Shown: positions 1-6,930 of the stretch, one piece after another
How the letters are laid out: each line of letters starts with the position of its first letter
Numbering within the stretch: the first letter of the stretch is position 1
Origin: an uncultured Dialister sp.
GTDB lineage: Bacteria > Bacillota > Negativicutes > Veillonellales > Dialisteraceae
NCBI GenBank assembly: GCA_900543165.1
Contig: UQQQ01000036.1
Coordinates: forward strand, 1-23,155
Length of the DNA stretch: 23,155 bases
Direction: 5' to 3'
The notes under the pieces: generated by a model
Told to the model about the DNA's origin: nothing
Database searches by the model: none
What the model saw: only the letters and a program-made list of their open reading frames with translations
Position numbers and translations under genes: made by a program

Positions 1-110
1 CAAGGATCGAGGAGCTGGCAGCAGACGGGGAATATGCGGAATCCGTAAAGAAACTAGGTTGTTTCCTAGGTATTAAGACACATACGGCACTGTCAGTTGT
101 AGTAGCATGA
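1..110 (+). pseudogene. IS110-family transposase, internal/C-terminal fragment
   Basis: The frame from base 3 to the TGA at 108-110 reads RIEELAADGEYAESVKK followed by LGCFLGIKTHTALSVVVA. This resembles the start of the C-terminal Transposase_20 region of IS110-family transposases, where a 'GI.T..AL...V.IGDF' stretch leads into the conserved serine domain. Here the frame stops right after SVVVA. The IGDF/serine part is therefore missing and the gene is broken; its start lies outside the window. The sequence after the stop is non-coding and highly structured. Family assignment is from recall of the motif pattern, so moderately confident. Confidence 0.6.
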
Positions 111-116
111 GAAGTA

Positions 117-196
117 CCATCAGGGGCGTTCCACTGTCAAGGGTGCTTCGCACCGCTTCGCGGCTAAAGCCCTTGACAGTGGAACACCTCTGATGG
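117..196. repeat. Large hairpin after the transposase fragment
   Basis: A 27-nt arm (117-143, beginning CCATCAGGGGCG) pairs with 170-196 with only two mismatched positions. The 26-nt loop itself contains GC-rich TTCG-type mini-hairpins. No T-tract follows, so it is not a normal intrinsic terminator. It abuts the truncated transposase and may be an IS end, a structured RNA, or a separate small palindromic repeat. Confidence 0.7.
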
Positions 197-245
197 TGTT
201 AGAAGACTGGCCGAAATCGAAGATTTCAGCCAAAATCAACTGAAT

Positions 246-457
246 ATTTGACGGTATCTAAAAGGGGTCGTGGGTCACTGAAAGGTCTGAGTAATTTGCG
301 ATACATTTCTTGTGCGCATGTGCAAACATGATCCACCCTATTAGATAGCAAAGCTCTCGGCGAAACCATTAGCCTGTTGGTAACCAATCCACGTATAACA
401 GAATGGCCACCTGCCGGAGACTGTTAAATCCAGGACCCTTTTTAGATGCCGTCAAAT
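246..457. repeat. 212-bp segment bounded by 24-bp inverted repeats
   Basis: Positions 246-269 (ATTTGACGG.ATCTAAAA...) and 434-457 are inverted copies with about 22 of 24 positions matching. The 164 bp between them has no convincing reading frame. It lies downstream of the IS110-type fragment, so it may be the non-coding end of that element; IS110 relatives carry a guide-like bridge RNA in a terminal non-coding region. A small non-autonomous element is the alternative. Function is inferred only. Confidence 0.5.
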
Positions 458-669
458 AGAAGGAAGCGAGTGTGGGGGCGCAAATTCCCGCTTGACAAAA
501 GTCACTTCATAACAGAAATGAGAAATGCGAAATGGTGGTGCGGCGCATAAAAGTATAGAAGCGCCACGGAGTATAAATAATGGCGATGCCCGAAAGAAAT
601 ATTCAAGTCACCAGTCACTAGTTACTCGAGGCTCCTAATCCCTAATCCCTAGCCACCAGTCCCCAGTCC
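458..669. repeat. Gene-free stretch: possible IS end and dispersed repeats
   Basis: 458-525 contains a cttgacaaaa/tcacttcataac stretch reminiscent of an IS110-type terminus (weak). From about 530 to 640 there is a reverse-oriented copy of the composite intergenic repeat seen elsewhere (GGCGATGCCCGAAAG, read forward as CTTTCGGGCATCGCC). From 605 to 668 there is a degenerate tract of AGTCACCAGTCACTAG-type units that runs up to the larE stop codon. No gene seen. Confidence 0.6.
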
Positions 670-1473
670 TTATTTCCCATCCATCGATCCCGAGCGGAAC
701 CCCTCAAGGTCCATGGTCACGTAGCGGAAGCCGAGCCCATGAAAACGCGCGATGACCGCCTCTCGATTTTCCAAAAGTTTTGCCAGCTGCTCGGGGAGCA
801 CCTCGATGCGGGCGATATCCCCATGGCAGCGCACGCGGAACTGCGGAAAGCCCAGATCAAAGAGAAACTGCTCGGCCGCTTCAACCGCGCGGAGCTTCTC
901 CTCCGTGATCTTCGTGCCATAGGGGAAACGAGTCGCCAGACATGCAAAGGATGGCTTATTCCATGTGGGAAGTCCTTCCTTCTCGGACAGGATGCGGATT
1001 TCCTCCTTCGTGAGCTCCGCCTCTTTCAAAGGGCTCACGACGCCCAGCTCAGCGAGCGCTTTCAGCCCGGGTCGATAGCCCTTCGTATCGCTGAAATTCG
1101 TCCCGTCAATGATGTAAGCGATCCGGTGTTCCTTCGCCAGCTCCCCAAGAGACAAGAAGAGATAGGTCTTGCACCAGTAGCAGCGATCCTTCGGATTGTC
1201 GGCAAAGCCTGGCGCAGCGAACTGATCCCTTTCCACGATCACCTGCCGGATGCCGCGGGACGTGCAGAAATCCTTCGCCTCCGCGATCTCACGCGCAGGG
1301 ACGGAATTCAGCTTCATCGTCACTGCGACAGCCTTCTCGCCAAGTACCTTGCAGGCTTCATGAAGAAGAAATGTCGAGTCCACGCCGCCGGAAAAAGCGA
1401 CGGCGACCGAGCCAAGTGTTTTCAAATGTGCCTCAAGCGTTTTCTGCTTGAGAAGAATGCTTTCATGAATCAT
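670..1473 (-). CDS. larE: ATP-dependent sulfur transferase LarE (NPN cofactor synthesis)
   Basis: This 267-residue PP-loop protein has the ATP-pyrophosphatase motif SGGVDS at residues 28-33, as expected of LarE. LarE adenylates a carboxylate of the LarB product and transfers sulfur to make the nickel-pincer nucleotide of lactate racemase and related enzymes. DRCYWCK places Cys98 and Cys101, and SFACLATRFPYG gives Cys178. Three cysteines rather than one suggest the cluster-bearing LarE type described in Thermotoga, in which a [4Fe-4S] cluster handles the sulfur, instead of the sacrificial one-cysteine Lactobacillus type; this is inference. The ATG at 1473 is preceded by AAAGGAGA. The stop runs straight into a GTGACT-type repeat tract. 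No larA, larB or larC is in the window. Confidence 0.88.
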   Translation of the reverse strand: MIHESILLKQKTLEAHLKTLGSVAVAFSGGVDSTFLLHEACKVLGEKAVAVTMKLNSVPAREIAEAKDFCTSRGIRQVIVERDQFAAPGFADNPKDRCYWCKTYLFLSLGELAKEHRIAYIIDGTNFSDTKGYRPGLKALAELGVVSPLKEAELTKEEIRILSEKEGLPTWNKPSFACLATRFPYGTKITEEKLRAVEAAEQFLFDLGFPQFRVRCHGDIARIEVLPEQLAKLLENREAVIARFHGLGFRYVTMDLEGFRSGSMDGK

Positions 1474-1499
1474 AGGAGAGTCTCCTTTGTTAGGGTTTA

Positions 1500-1717
1500 A
1501 GGTTCAGGGTTCAGGGTTAGCCCGTGGGACGTGCTGCCCTTTGATTGTGGGTGAAAGCCTCGCGCGCTCTCTAGTTAGGAGTGGTGGTGCGGCACATAAA
1601 AATATAGAAGCGCCGCGAGTATATATGGGGCGATGCCCGAAGGTGGCATTTAAGTCACTAGTCACTAGCCACCAGCCACTAGCTACTAGAATCCAGTCAC
1701 CAGTCATCAGTCACCAG
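1500..1717. repeat. Mosaic of dispersed intergenic repeats
   Basis: 1500-1520 holds a GGTTCAGG tandem. About 1580-1655 is a reverse copy of the composite element (GGTGGTGCGGC...GGGGCGATGCCCGAAGG). 1651-1722 is an AGTCACTAGTCACTAGCCACCAG tract made of roughly 7-8 nt units. The MATE stop codon is formed by the last unit of this tract. No gene, promoter or clear terminator was found. Confidence 0.7.
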
Positions 1718-3052
1718 TCACCCCAAAATATACTTCTTTCTTGTCCTGAAAAGCAAGACAGAAAGTCCGACGACCGTGACGAACCAGCTCAGCGGATACA
1801 CCGTCATAAGGCAGTCGAAGCTGGGGATGGCTGGAAATACGGTCGCCATGTACAGAATGCGGAAACCGCAGATCCCAACGACCGTGATGAGCGCGGGCGC
1901 GAGCGAATTGCCAAAGCCGCGGAGATAGGCTGAAATCATTTCGATGGCCAGATTCAAAGGTTCCGCCAGAATGATATAGCACATGCGGGTGACACCATAA
2001 CCAATGACCATCGCATCGCTGGTAAAAAGCTCCAGCAGTGATGGCGAAAAATACAGGATGGGCGCCCCGATGATGACGCAGACGACCAGATTCTGCGCGG
2101 TGGTGATGACCCCGACACGGCGGCAGCGCGCCATGTCGCCTGCCCCGTAGTTCTGTCCGACAAAAGTCGTACATGCCTGCCCGAAGGCATTGACAAAAAT
2201 ATAGCAAAGAATATCCAGATTGAACGCCGCCGCCGACGCCGCCATGACATCAGCGCCAAGGCTGTTGATCGCCGACTGGATCACAATGTTCGACAGGCAG
2301 AAAACCGCCGCCTGCACTCCGGCCGGTGTGCCGATGCGAAGGATTTCCCGCAAAATATACAGATCCAAGAGCGATGCTTTGAAACCCAGATGAATCACAT
2401 GCGTACTGCGAAGCAGGATCGTCACCAGCATGGCGGAAGAGAGAAGCGTCGCACAGGTCGTAGAGATCGCCACAGCTGCCACGCCCTGATGGAAAAAGGC
2501 CACCAGCGTGTAGCTGATGATGACCTTGATGACCCCCGCCACCGCCAGACAGAAGAGCGGCGTCTTCGTATCTCCCTGACTTCGGAAGATGGCCGAAGAA
2601 AAATTATAGACCAGAATCCCCGGCAGAGCCAGGAAAAAAATGCGCAGATACTCTGCAGAAAGCGGCATGAGCGCATCCGGCACCTGCAGCAGCGAGAGCA
2701 GCGGCTCTGCGACAGCTTCGCTCAGACAGGTCATCACGATCCCTGCGGCAAGCGCAAAGGCAAGCGTCGAAAAGACCGCCCGATGGATCCCCTCCCGATT
2801 TCCCTTCCCTGTCATTTGGGAAATCACGACATTTGCCCCGATCGAAATGCCGATGAAAAATGTCACGATGAAACTGATGATGGGCGTATTGCTCCCGACA
2901 GCCGCCATCGCTTCCTTCCCGACAAACTGCCCCATGATGATGGTGTCGATGGTATTGAACACCTGCTGCAGCATGCCCGTCAATGCCAGAAACAGTGCAA
3001 AACGGATCGTCTTCCTTCCGATCGGTCCATGCGTCATATCTATTTTTTTCAT
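1718..3052 (-). CDS. MATE family multidrug/Na+ efflux transporter
   Basis: The protein has 444 residues from the chosen ATG and begins MKKIDMTHGPIGRKTIRF. It is strongly hydrophobic with about 12 membrane segments in two related halves. Recognisable MATE features are the N-terminal 'G.i....l.lalP..l....' segment, DTIIMGQFVGKEAMAAVG in helix 2, and SAAFNLDILCYIFVNAFGQACTTFVGQNYGA (split across helices 7-8) in the second half. It is a likely inner-membrane Na+- or H+-coupled exporter of organic cations; the substrate cannot be told. A longer frame exists up to 3220, but its extra 56 residues are not MATE-like and cover the promoter. A five-codon ORF with its own ribosome site overlaps the start (ATGA). 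The stop TGA lies inside the GTGACTGG repeat. Confidence 0.9.
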   Translation of the reverse strand: MKKIDMTHGPIGRKTIRFALFLALTGMLQQVFNTIDTIIMGQFVGKEAMAAVGSNTPIISFIVTFFIGISIGANVVISQMTGKGNREGIHRAVFSTLAFALAAGIVMTCLSEAVAEPLLSLLQVPDALMPLSAEYLRIFFLALPGILVYNFSSAIFRSQGDTKTPLFCLAVAGVIKVIISYTLVAFFHQGVAAVAISTTCATLLSSAMLVTILLRSTHVIHLGFKASLLDLYILREILRIGTPAGVQAAVFCLSNIVIQSAINSLGADVMAASAAAFNLDILCYIFVNAFGQACTTFVGQNYGAGDMARCRRVGVITTAQNLVVCVIIGAPILYFSPSLLELFTSDAMVIGYGVTRMCYIILAEPLNLAIEMISAYLRGFGNSLAPALITVVGICGFRILYMATVFPAIPSFDCLMTVYPLSWFVTVVGLSVLLFRTRKKYILG

Positions 3053-3066
3053 ATATATCTTTTCAT
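3049..3066 (-). CDS. Five-codon leader ORF coupled to the MATE gene
   Basis: On the minus strand, AAGAGG, a 5-nt gap and ATG AAA AGA TAT ATA TGA encode MKRYI. Its TGA overlaps the MATE ATG as ATGA. The MATE start itself has only a weak AAAAGA upstream, so the better ribosome site belongs to the mini-ORF. This pattern is what translational coupling or a leader-peptide control would look like. It is too short to be sure it is translated. Confidence 0.4.
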   Translation of the reverse strand: MKRYI

Positions 3067-3170
3067 ATATACCTCTTACACGGCAGGCGAAGGGCAGACA
3101 TCGGGGAGGAGGCAGGGAAATCGTCTCTGCGCCCCGAAGCCGCCGGACCGCCTGCAAAAATATATTTCTT

Positions 3171-3176
3171 ATTATA
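3171..3176 (-). promoter_or_regulatory. Probable extended -10 box of the MATE gene
   Basis: The minus strand reads TGTTATAAT, a perfect extended -10 (TGnTATAAT), about 119 nt upstream of the MATE start. No good -35 stands at 17 nt; TTGCGG is present at 19 nt. Other genes in this window show the same TGnTAnAAT form. Confidence 0.55.
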
Positions 3177-3289
3177 ACATTCCTGACAACCTGCCCCGCA
3201 AGCGCGCTGCCCCTTGCCAAGGATGTCCATTGGCTCTATGATATAGAGGAACCGTCATTTATGCACATGCCTTTTGGCTATCGAAAGGC

Positions 3290-3780
3290 ATGCCTAAAGA
3301 GTGACTAGTGACTGGATTCTAGTAGCTAGGGACTAGTCACTGGTGACTGGTGACTTGAATACGACTTTCGGGCATCGCCCCTATTTATATTGCGGCGCAG
3401 TCGCCACTGATTTGCCTTCCCCACGGGGGAAGGGGGACCGCGAAGCGGTGAATCGGGTGCTTTCGTACATCGCCTGCTTGAGACGCTCTTTCCCGCTCTT
3501 TTTCATACCGCTTGTGCCCTATCCGCCCCTTCGGGGCACCTTCCCCTCGAGGGGAAGGCTGACGATACGAGAATCGCATTGTCTAAAATGGCGGCGAAGC
3601 TGCCAACACAATCCTGAAGTTTGAAAGCAGGAATGAGTGGCTAGGGATTAGGAGCCGCGAGTGACTAGTGACTTGTGACTAGTGGCTTGAATACTACTTT
3701 CGGGCATCGCCCTATATATATTTGCGACGAAGCCGCCACCGCACCCCTGAACCCTGGACCCTTGTCCCTTTATTGATTTC
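3290..3780. repeat. Repeat-filled intergenic region between the divergent MATE and UDG genes
   Basis: 3299-3357 is a GTGACTAGTGACTGG tract. 3360-3412 is a forward copy of the composite element (TTTCGGGCATCGCCCC, then TATATTGCGGCG). 3415-3570 is a CCTTCCCCACGGGGGAAGG...CCTATCCGCCCCTTCGGGG...CCCCTCGAGGGG palindromic element. 3615-3740 is a second composite copy starting GAAAGCAGGAATGAGTGGC and running through the GTGACTAG tract to GGGCATCGCCC and CGACGAAGCCGCC. 3053-3290 holds the MATE leader and promoter. No gene was accepted here. Confidence 0.7.
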
Positions 3781-3799
3781 CTCTAAGGAGGCCCCATTT

Positions 3800-4534
3800 A
3801 TGGATTTGTTCGGACACGAAGATCCGGAAGAATATATCGTCCGCCGCCGGCAGGAGATGGAGCGCCCCACCGGATTTACCACGCACGAAGCGCTGAAGGA
3901 AGCCATCACCTCCTGCAGCCGCTGCCCGCTTCGCCGCGAAGGCGGTCTCGGCCCCGTACTCTCCACCGGCCCCGCGGATGCCCCGCTCATGATCGTCGGC
4001 GAAGGCCCCGGAGGCGTCGAGGATGACTACGGCGGCCCTCTGATCGGCCCCTCCGGCCAGCTGCTGGACAAAGCGCTCGCCTCTGTCGGCATCACCCGCG
4101 ACCATGTCTACGTGACAAATATCGTAAAATGCCGCCCGCGCGGCAACCGCACCCCCACCATGGACGAGGGACATTTCTGTGGAAACATCTGGCTTTTGCA
4201 GGAAATCGCCCTCGCACGTCCTGCCGTCATCATCGGTCTTGGCAAAGTCGCGCTCCGCTTTTTTCTCGGCCGCGAAGCCGGCATCATCCGCTCCCGCGGT
4301 CACTGGATCGATTTCCATGGCATCCCCGTCATGCCGACCTTCCATCCCGCTTACCTTCTCCGCCAGAGCGGTCGCGCACTGGTCGATGCGAAATGGCAGG
4401 TCTACTACGACCTCAAAGCCGCCAAGGAACGCGCCGCCTCTCTCCGCCCGGACTGGGTATGGAAGAGCGACACCCCGCCGGATCTTCTCGCCGCGCTCGC
4501 CGGAGAAAGAGCGAAACGGCATGGGGGAGAGTGA
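3800..4534 (+). CDS. Uracil-DNA glycosylase, family 4 (Fe-S)
   Basis: This 244-residue protein would remove uracil from DNA to start base-excision repair. The family 4 active-site motif is clear: GEGPGGVED at residues 67-75, continuing to LIGPSGQLLD. Also present are VYVTNIVKCRPRGNRTP at about 103-119 and the leucine-loop motif HPAYLLR near residue 182. Cys39, Cys42, Cys111 and Cys127 have the spacing of the [4Fe-4S] ligands. The ATG at 3800 is chosen over an upstream in-frame codon at 3722 because it follows TAAGGAGG, and the upstream part reads through repeat DNA. The stop TGA lies in a GTGACGAGTGAC repeat. Confidence 0.92.
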   Translation: MDLFGHEDPEEYIVRRRQEMERPTGFTTHEALKEAITSCSRCPLRREGGLGPVLSTGPADAPLMIVGEGPGGVEDDYGGPLIGPSGQLLDKALASVGITRDHVYVTNIVKCRPRGNRTPTMDEGHFCGNIWLLQEIALARPAVIIGLGKVALRFFLGREAGIIRSRGHWIDFHGIPVMPTFHPAYLLRQSGRALVDAKWQVYYDLKAAKERAASLRPDWVWKSDTPPDLLAALAGERAKRHGGE

Positions 4535-4675
4535 CGAGTGACTGGTGACTGGTGACTAGTAACTGGGGATTGGTAGCTGGAGATTAGGGGCTCCATTTCC
4601 CTGTACCACGCTCTCCTTCCACTGGAGAAGCGGAGCAGTCGCTATTCGCCGGCCTTCAAGTATCACCTCATATAA
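4530..4675. repeat. GTGACTGG repeat tract and spacer
   Basis: 4530-4593 is a tandem tract of GTGACTGGTGACTGGTGACTAG units that decays into GGGGATTGGTAGCTGGAGATTAGG. The remaining bases to 4675 include a short CTCCTTCCACTGGAGAAGCGGAG palindrome-like remnant of the CCTTCCCC element family. No gene was found. Confidence 0.7.
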
Positions 4676-4836
4676 AGGAAACGCTGATTAAATCGCAGAG
4701 TCAGATTTTACAAGAATTTTTATACATAGCTTCGTCATAACCCTCCTTAAATAGCTCGCTATTCTCGTCAGGTTATTCCTTGCTATGCATAAAAATTCAA
4801 GAGTAAAATCTGACAACGATTTAATCAGCGTTTCCT
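4676..4836. mobile_element. 161-bp palindromic MITE-like element, copy 1
   Basis: The element opens with AGGAAACGCTGATTAAATCG and closes with its inverse CGATTTAATCAGCGTTTCCT. The arms continue as an imperfect palindrome (TCAGATTTTAC with GTAAAATCTGA; TTTTTATACATAGC with GCTATGCATAAAAA), so the whole unit can fold into one long hairpin. A second copy of the same length lies at 6701-6861 in opposite orientation. There is no ORF. Flanks are AA on both sides, a possible 2-bp target duplication. It is probably moved by a transposase encoded elsewhere. Confidence 0.85.
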
Positions 4837-4913
4837 AAAATCCGCGCGTAGCGCCGCCACCTTCATTTTTCATTTTTCACGCCTACCAATGATTTCTCCA
4901 CGAAAGGACTTTT

Positions 4914-5183
4914 ATGAATACCATCCTCACCCTTCTCATCGGCCTTGCCATCGGCGGCTGGTTCCTCTACTGCCTCTACCGCATGCTGCGCGGCGCACGC
5001 GGCAGAGACTGCGCCAGCTGTCACCTCGCCGGCGGCTTCGACTACAAAAGCGCTGCGCCTGTCAAGCCCGCTGACATGAAGCGCAAAGAAATCGTCACTG
5101 ACACCGGCCATCTCATCATCGTCGACGAAGAAGCGGCGAAGAGACGCCGCGAACGCATCCGGAAGATGATGGAGAGGAAATGA
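4914..5183 (+). CDS. Small single-span membrane protein with a CxxC motif
   Basis: The product has 89 residues. Residues 2-24 (MNTILTLLIGLAIGGWFLYCLY) form one transmembrane helix, followed by a basic RMLRGARGR stretch and CASC at about 40-43. The rest is a charged cytoplasmic tail ending in a KRRRERIRKMMERK helix. The short hydrophobic anchor plus a nearby Cys pair recalls FeoB-associated Cys-rich membrane proteins, but the Cys pattern is too sparse to assign it. The ATG follows GAAAGGAC. It stands alone between repeats; the stop TGA begins a GTGACTGG tract. Confidence 0.7.
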   Translation: MNTILTLLIGLAIGGWFLYCLYRMLRGARGRDCASCHLAGGFDYKSAAPVKPADMKRKEIVTDTGHLIIVDEEAAKRRRERIRKMMERK

Positions 5184-5626
5184 CGGGGGACGGGTGACTG
5201 GTGACTGGTGACTAGGAGCCTCTCGTATCGTCATTGAAAGCGTTGCCGAGAAATCTTCCTTGCCGACCGATAAACGATGTATATGTGAACGCAGAAATAC
5301 GTAGCGCCGACCAAGACCTCGTTTCCCTGCCAGTGCCTATGTGATACTGACCGCAGTGCAGGAAAGATCCCTCGGCTGCGCTCGGGATGACGATACGGGA
5401 AAGGGATACCCCCAAAAAGTGTGAAAGCGGGGATGAGTAGCTAGAGATTAGGAGCCTCGAGTGACTAGTGACTTACATACCACTTTCGGGCATCGCCCTA
5501 TATATATTCGCGGCGAAGCCGCCACCTTCATTCCTAATTTCTCATTCCTAATTCCTCATTCGGGTCGAGCTTTCATCCCCCATCAAGGGGCGGCACGCCC
5601 TCGGGACTAACCCTCACCCCTGAACC
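5184..5626. repeat. Gene-free stretch made of dispersed repeats
   Basis: 5185-5221 is a GTGACTGG tract. 5360-5400 contains GATCCCTCGGCTGCGCTCGG followed by GATGACGATACGG, a palindromic repeat also found near 15900. 5418-5535 is a full composite copy: GAAAGCGGGGATGAGTAGC, the GTGACTAG tract, CTTTCGGGCATCGCCC and GCGGCGAAGCCGCC. 5567-5612 is CTTTCATCCCCCATCAAGGG followed by CGGCACGCCC, shared with 13600 and 15945. 5222-5360 shows no recognised structure. No gene was found. Confidence 0.7.
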
Positions 5627-5672
5627 AAAAAACCGAGTCCCCTTTTGCAAGCAAAAGGGGACTCGGTTTTTT
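5627..5672 (-). terminator. Strong intrinsic terminator of the first bioB gene
   Basis: A perfect 22-bp stem (5627-5648 with 5651-5672) and an AA loop is flanked by A6/T6. It works in principle in both directions. It reaches the stop codon of the minus-strand bioB gene (TAA at 5672-5674). Confidence 0.95.
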
Positions 5673-6655
5673 TACAATGTCCGTCCCATATCGACGGCCA
5701 TCTGCTTGTCTCTTTCCGGCGAACGGCCAGCTATGGTGAGATAGCCGCCAATCATCGCACCGTTAAGACCCGCCGACAGGGCGAAGGCCTGCATGTCGCG
5801 GAGTGAATTCTCACGGCCCGCGCACACGCGCATGATGACGTGAGGCAGGATGAAGCGATACATAGCGAACATCCGAAGGATTTCGATCGGCTTCGGAGGC
5901 TTATTCTTCCCAAAAGGCGTGCCCGGGATGGGATTGAAAATATTGAGCGGCACAGAGGTGACATGATGCTCACGCAGGGCGAAGGCCATGTCTATCCGGT
6001 CTTCATCCGTTTCCCCCAGTCCGAAGATGCCGCCGGAGCAGACCTCCAGGCCCGCCTGCTGGATACGGCGGATGTGCGCTTCCTTTTCCTCATAGGTGTG
6101 CGTGGTGCAGATGGAGGGGAAATGGCGCTTCGCCGTTTCCAGATTGCAGTGGATGCGCTGGCAGCCTGCCGCCTTCAGTTCCTTCAGCTGTTCCTCAGTC
6201 AGAAGTCCGAGCGAGCAGCAGACGGAGAGCTTCGTTTCTTCCGTGATCCGCTTCACCGCTTCTACGATGGAAGCGAACTGCGCGGGATCACTCTGCCCGC
6301 GACCGGAGGTGACGATGCCGAAGCGTTCTGCGCCATAGACCTCCGCCTGCTTGGCTTCGCGGAGCAGATCCTCCGGGCTTCTTAGCGGATACTCTTTGAC
6401 GCCGGTGTGATACCAGCCCGACTGCGCGCAGAACTTGCAGTTCTCCGTGCAGCGTCCGCTTCTGGCATTCACATCGCTGCAAAAGCGCATCTTGCCGCCG
6501 CAGAAGGTCTTCCGGATCTTGTCGGCGGCCGCCATGAGGAAGAAGGGCTCCTCCTTCCCGGCCGCGAAGAGCGTCTCTGCCTGTTCTCTGGAAATGTCTT
6601 TCCCCGCGAGCACCTGATCCATACACTGCGTGATGGTTGCTATATGTTCATCCAT
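5672..6655 (-). CDS. bioB: Biotin synthase family radical SAM enzyme (copy 1)
   Basis: This 327-residue protein belongs to the family that inserts sulfur into dethiobiotin to make biotin. The radical-SAM CxxxCxxC is Cys69, Cys73, Cys76 in NARSGRCTENCKFCAQS. The position equivalent to E. coli BioB Cys97 is Gly113 (RFGIVTSGR), while Cys146 and Cys206 match Cys128 and Cys188. Extra cysteines at 59, 147, 170 and 183 are shared with the two neighbours; Cys165 is its own. The usual YNHNLDTS motif is IHCNLETA here. The ATG at 6655 is preferred because GAGG precedes it; a GTG at 6667 has no such site. It is the most diverged of the three copies and could make a related product. Confidence 0.85.
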   Translation of the reverse strand: MDEHIATITQCMDQVLAGKDISREQAETLFAAGKEEPFFLMAAADKIRKTFCGGKMRFCSDVNARSGRCTENCKFCAQSGWYHTGVKEYPLRSPEDLLREAKQAEVYGAERFGIVTSGRGQSDPAQFASIVEAVKRITEETKLSVCCSLGLLTEEQLKELKAAGCQRIHCNLETAKRHFPSICTTHTYEEKEAHIRRIQQAGLEVCSGGIFGLGETDEDRIDMAFALREHHVTSVPLNIFNPIPGTPFGKNKPPKPIEILRMFAMYRFILPHVIMRVCAGRENSLRDMQAFALSAGLNGAMIGGYLTIAGRSPERDKQMAVDMGRTL

Positions 6656-6700
6656 GATTTGCCTCACAATTTTCTTTCAGGAAAACACAGATTCGGTCTA

Positions 6701-6861
6701 AGGAAGCACTGATTAAATCGTTGTCAGATTTCATTCTTGGATTTTTATACAGAGCGAAGAATCATCTGACGCGAATAGCGAGCTATTTAAGGAAGATGAT
6801 GACGAAGCTATGTATAAAAATCCATGTGAAATCCGACTCTGCGATTTAATCAGCGTTTCCT
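6701..6861. mobile_element. 161-bp palindromic MITE-like element, copy 2
   Basis: This is the same element as at 4676-4836, inverted. Its reverse complement starts AGGAAACGCTGATTAAATCG and follows the first copy closely along its length. One end is worn (AGGAAGCACTG). It is flanked by TA on each side. It sits between two bioB genes and has pushed the first bioB away from any shared upstream promoter. The 69 bp from here to the next bioB stop hold nothing recognisable. Confidence 0.85.
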
Positions 6862-6930
6862 TAACCCTTGCATGATCCCACAAAAAGTATGGCGCAAGGA
6901 GTGAAGGTGGCAGCCTTCCCCCTCATCGCA

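Noticed and set aside
739..1500. 253-codon plus-strand frame over larE
   Set aside because: It is antisense to larE, which has the PP-loop and LarE motifs; no family resemblance in the antisense product.
3343..3624. 93-codon plus-strand frame in the MATE-glycosylase gap
   Set aside because: Entirely composed of the palindromic and composite intergenic repeats.
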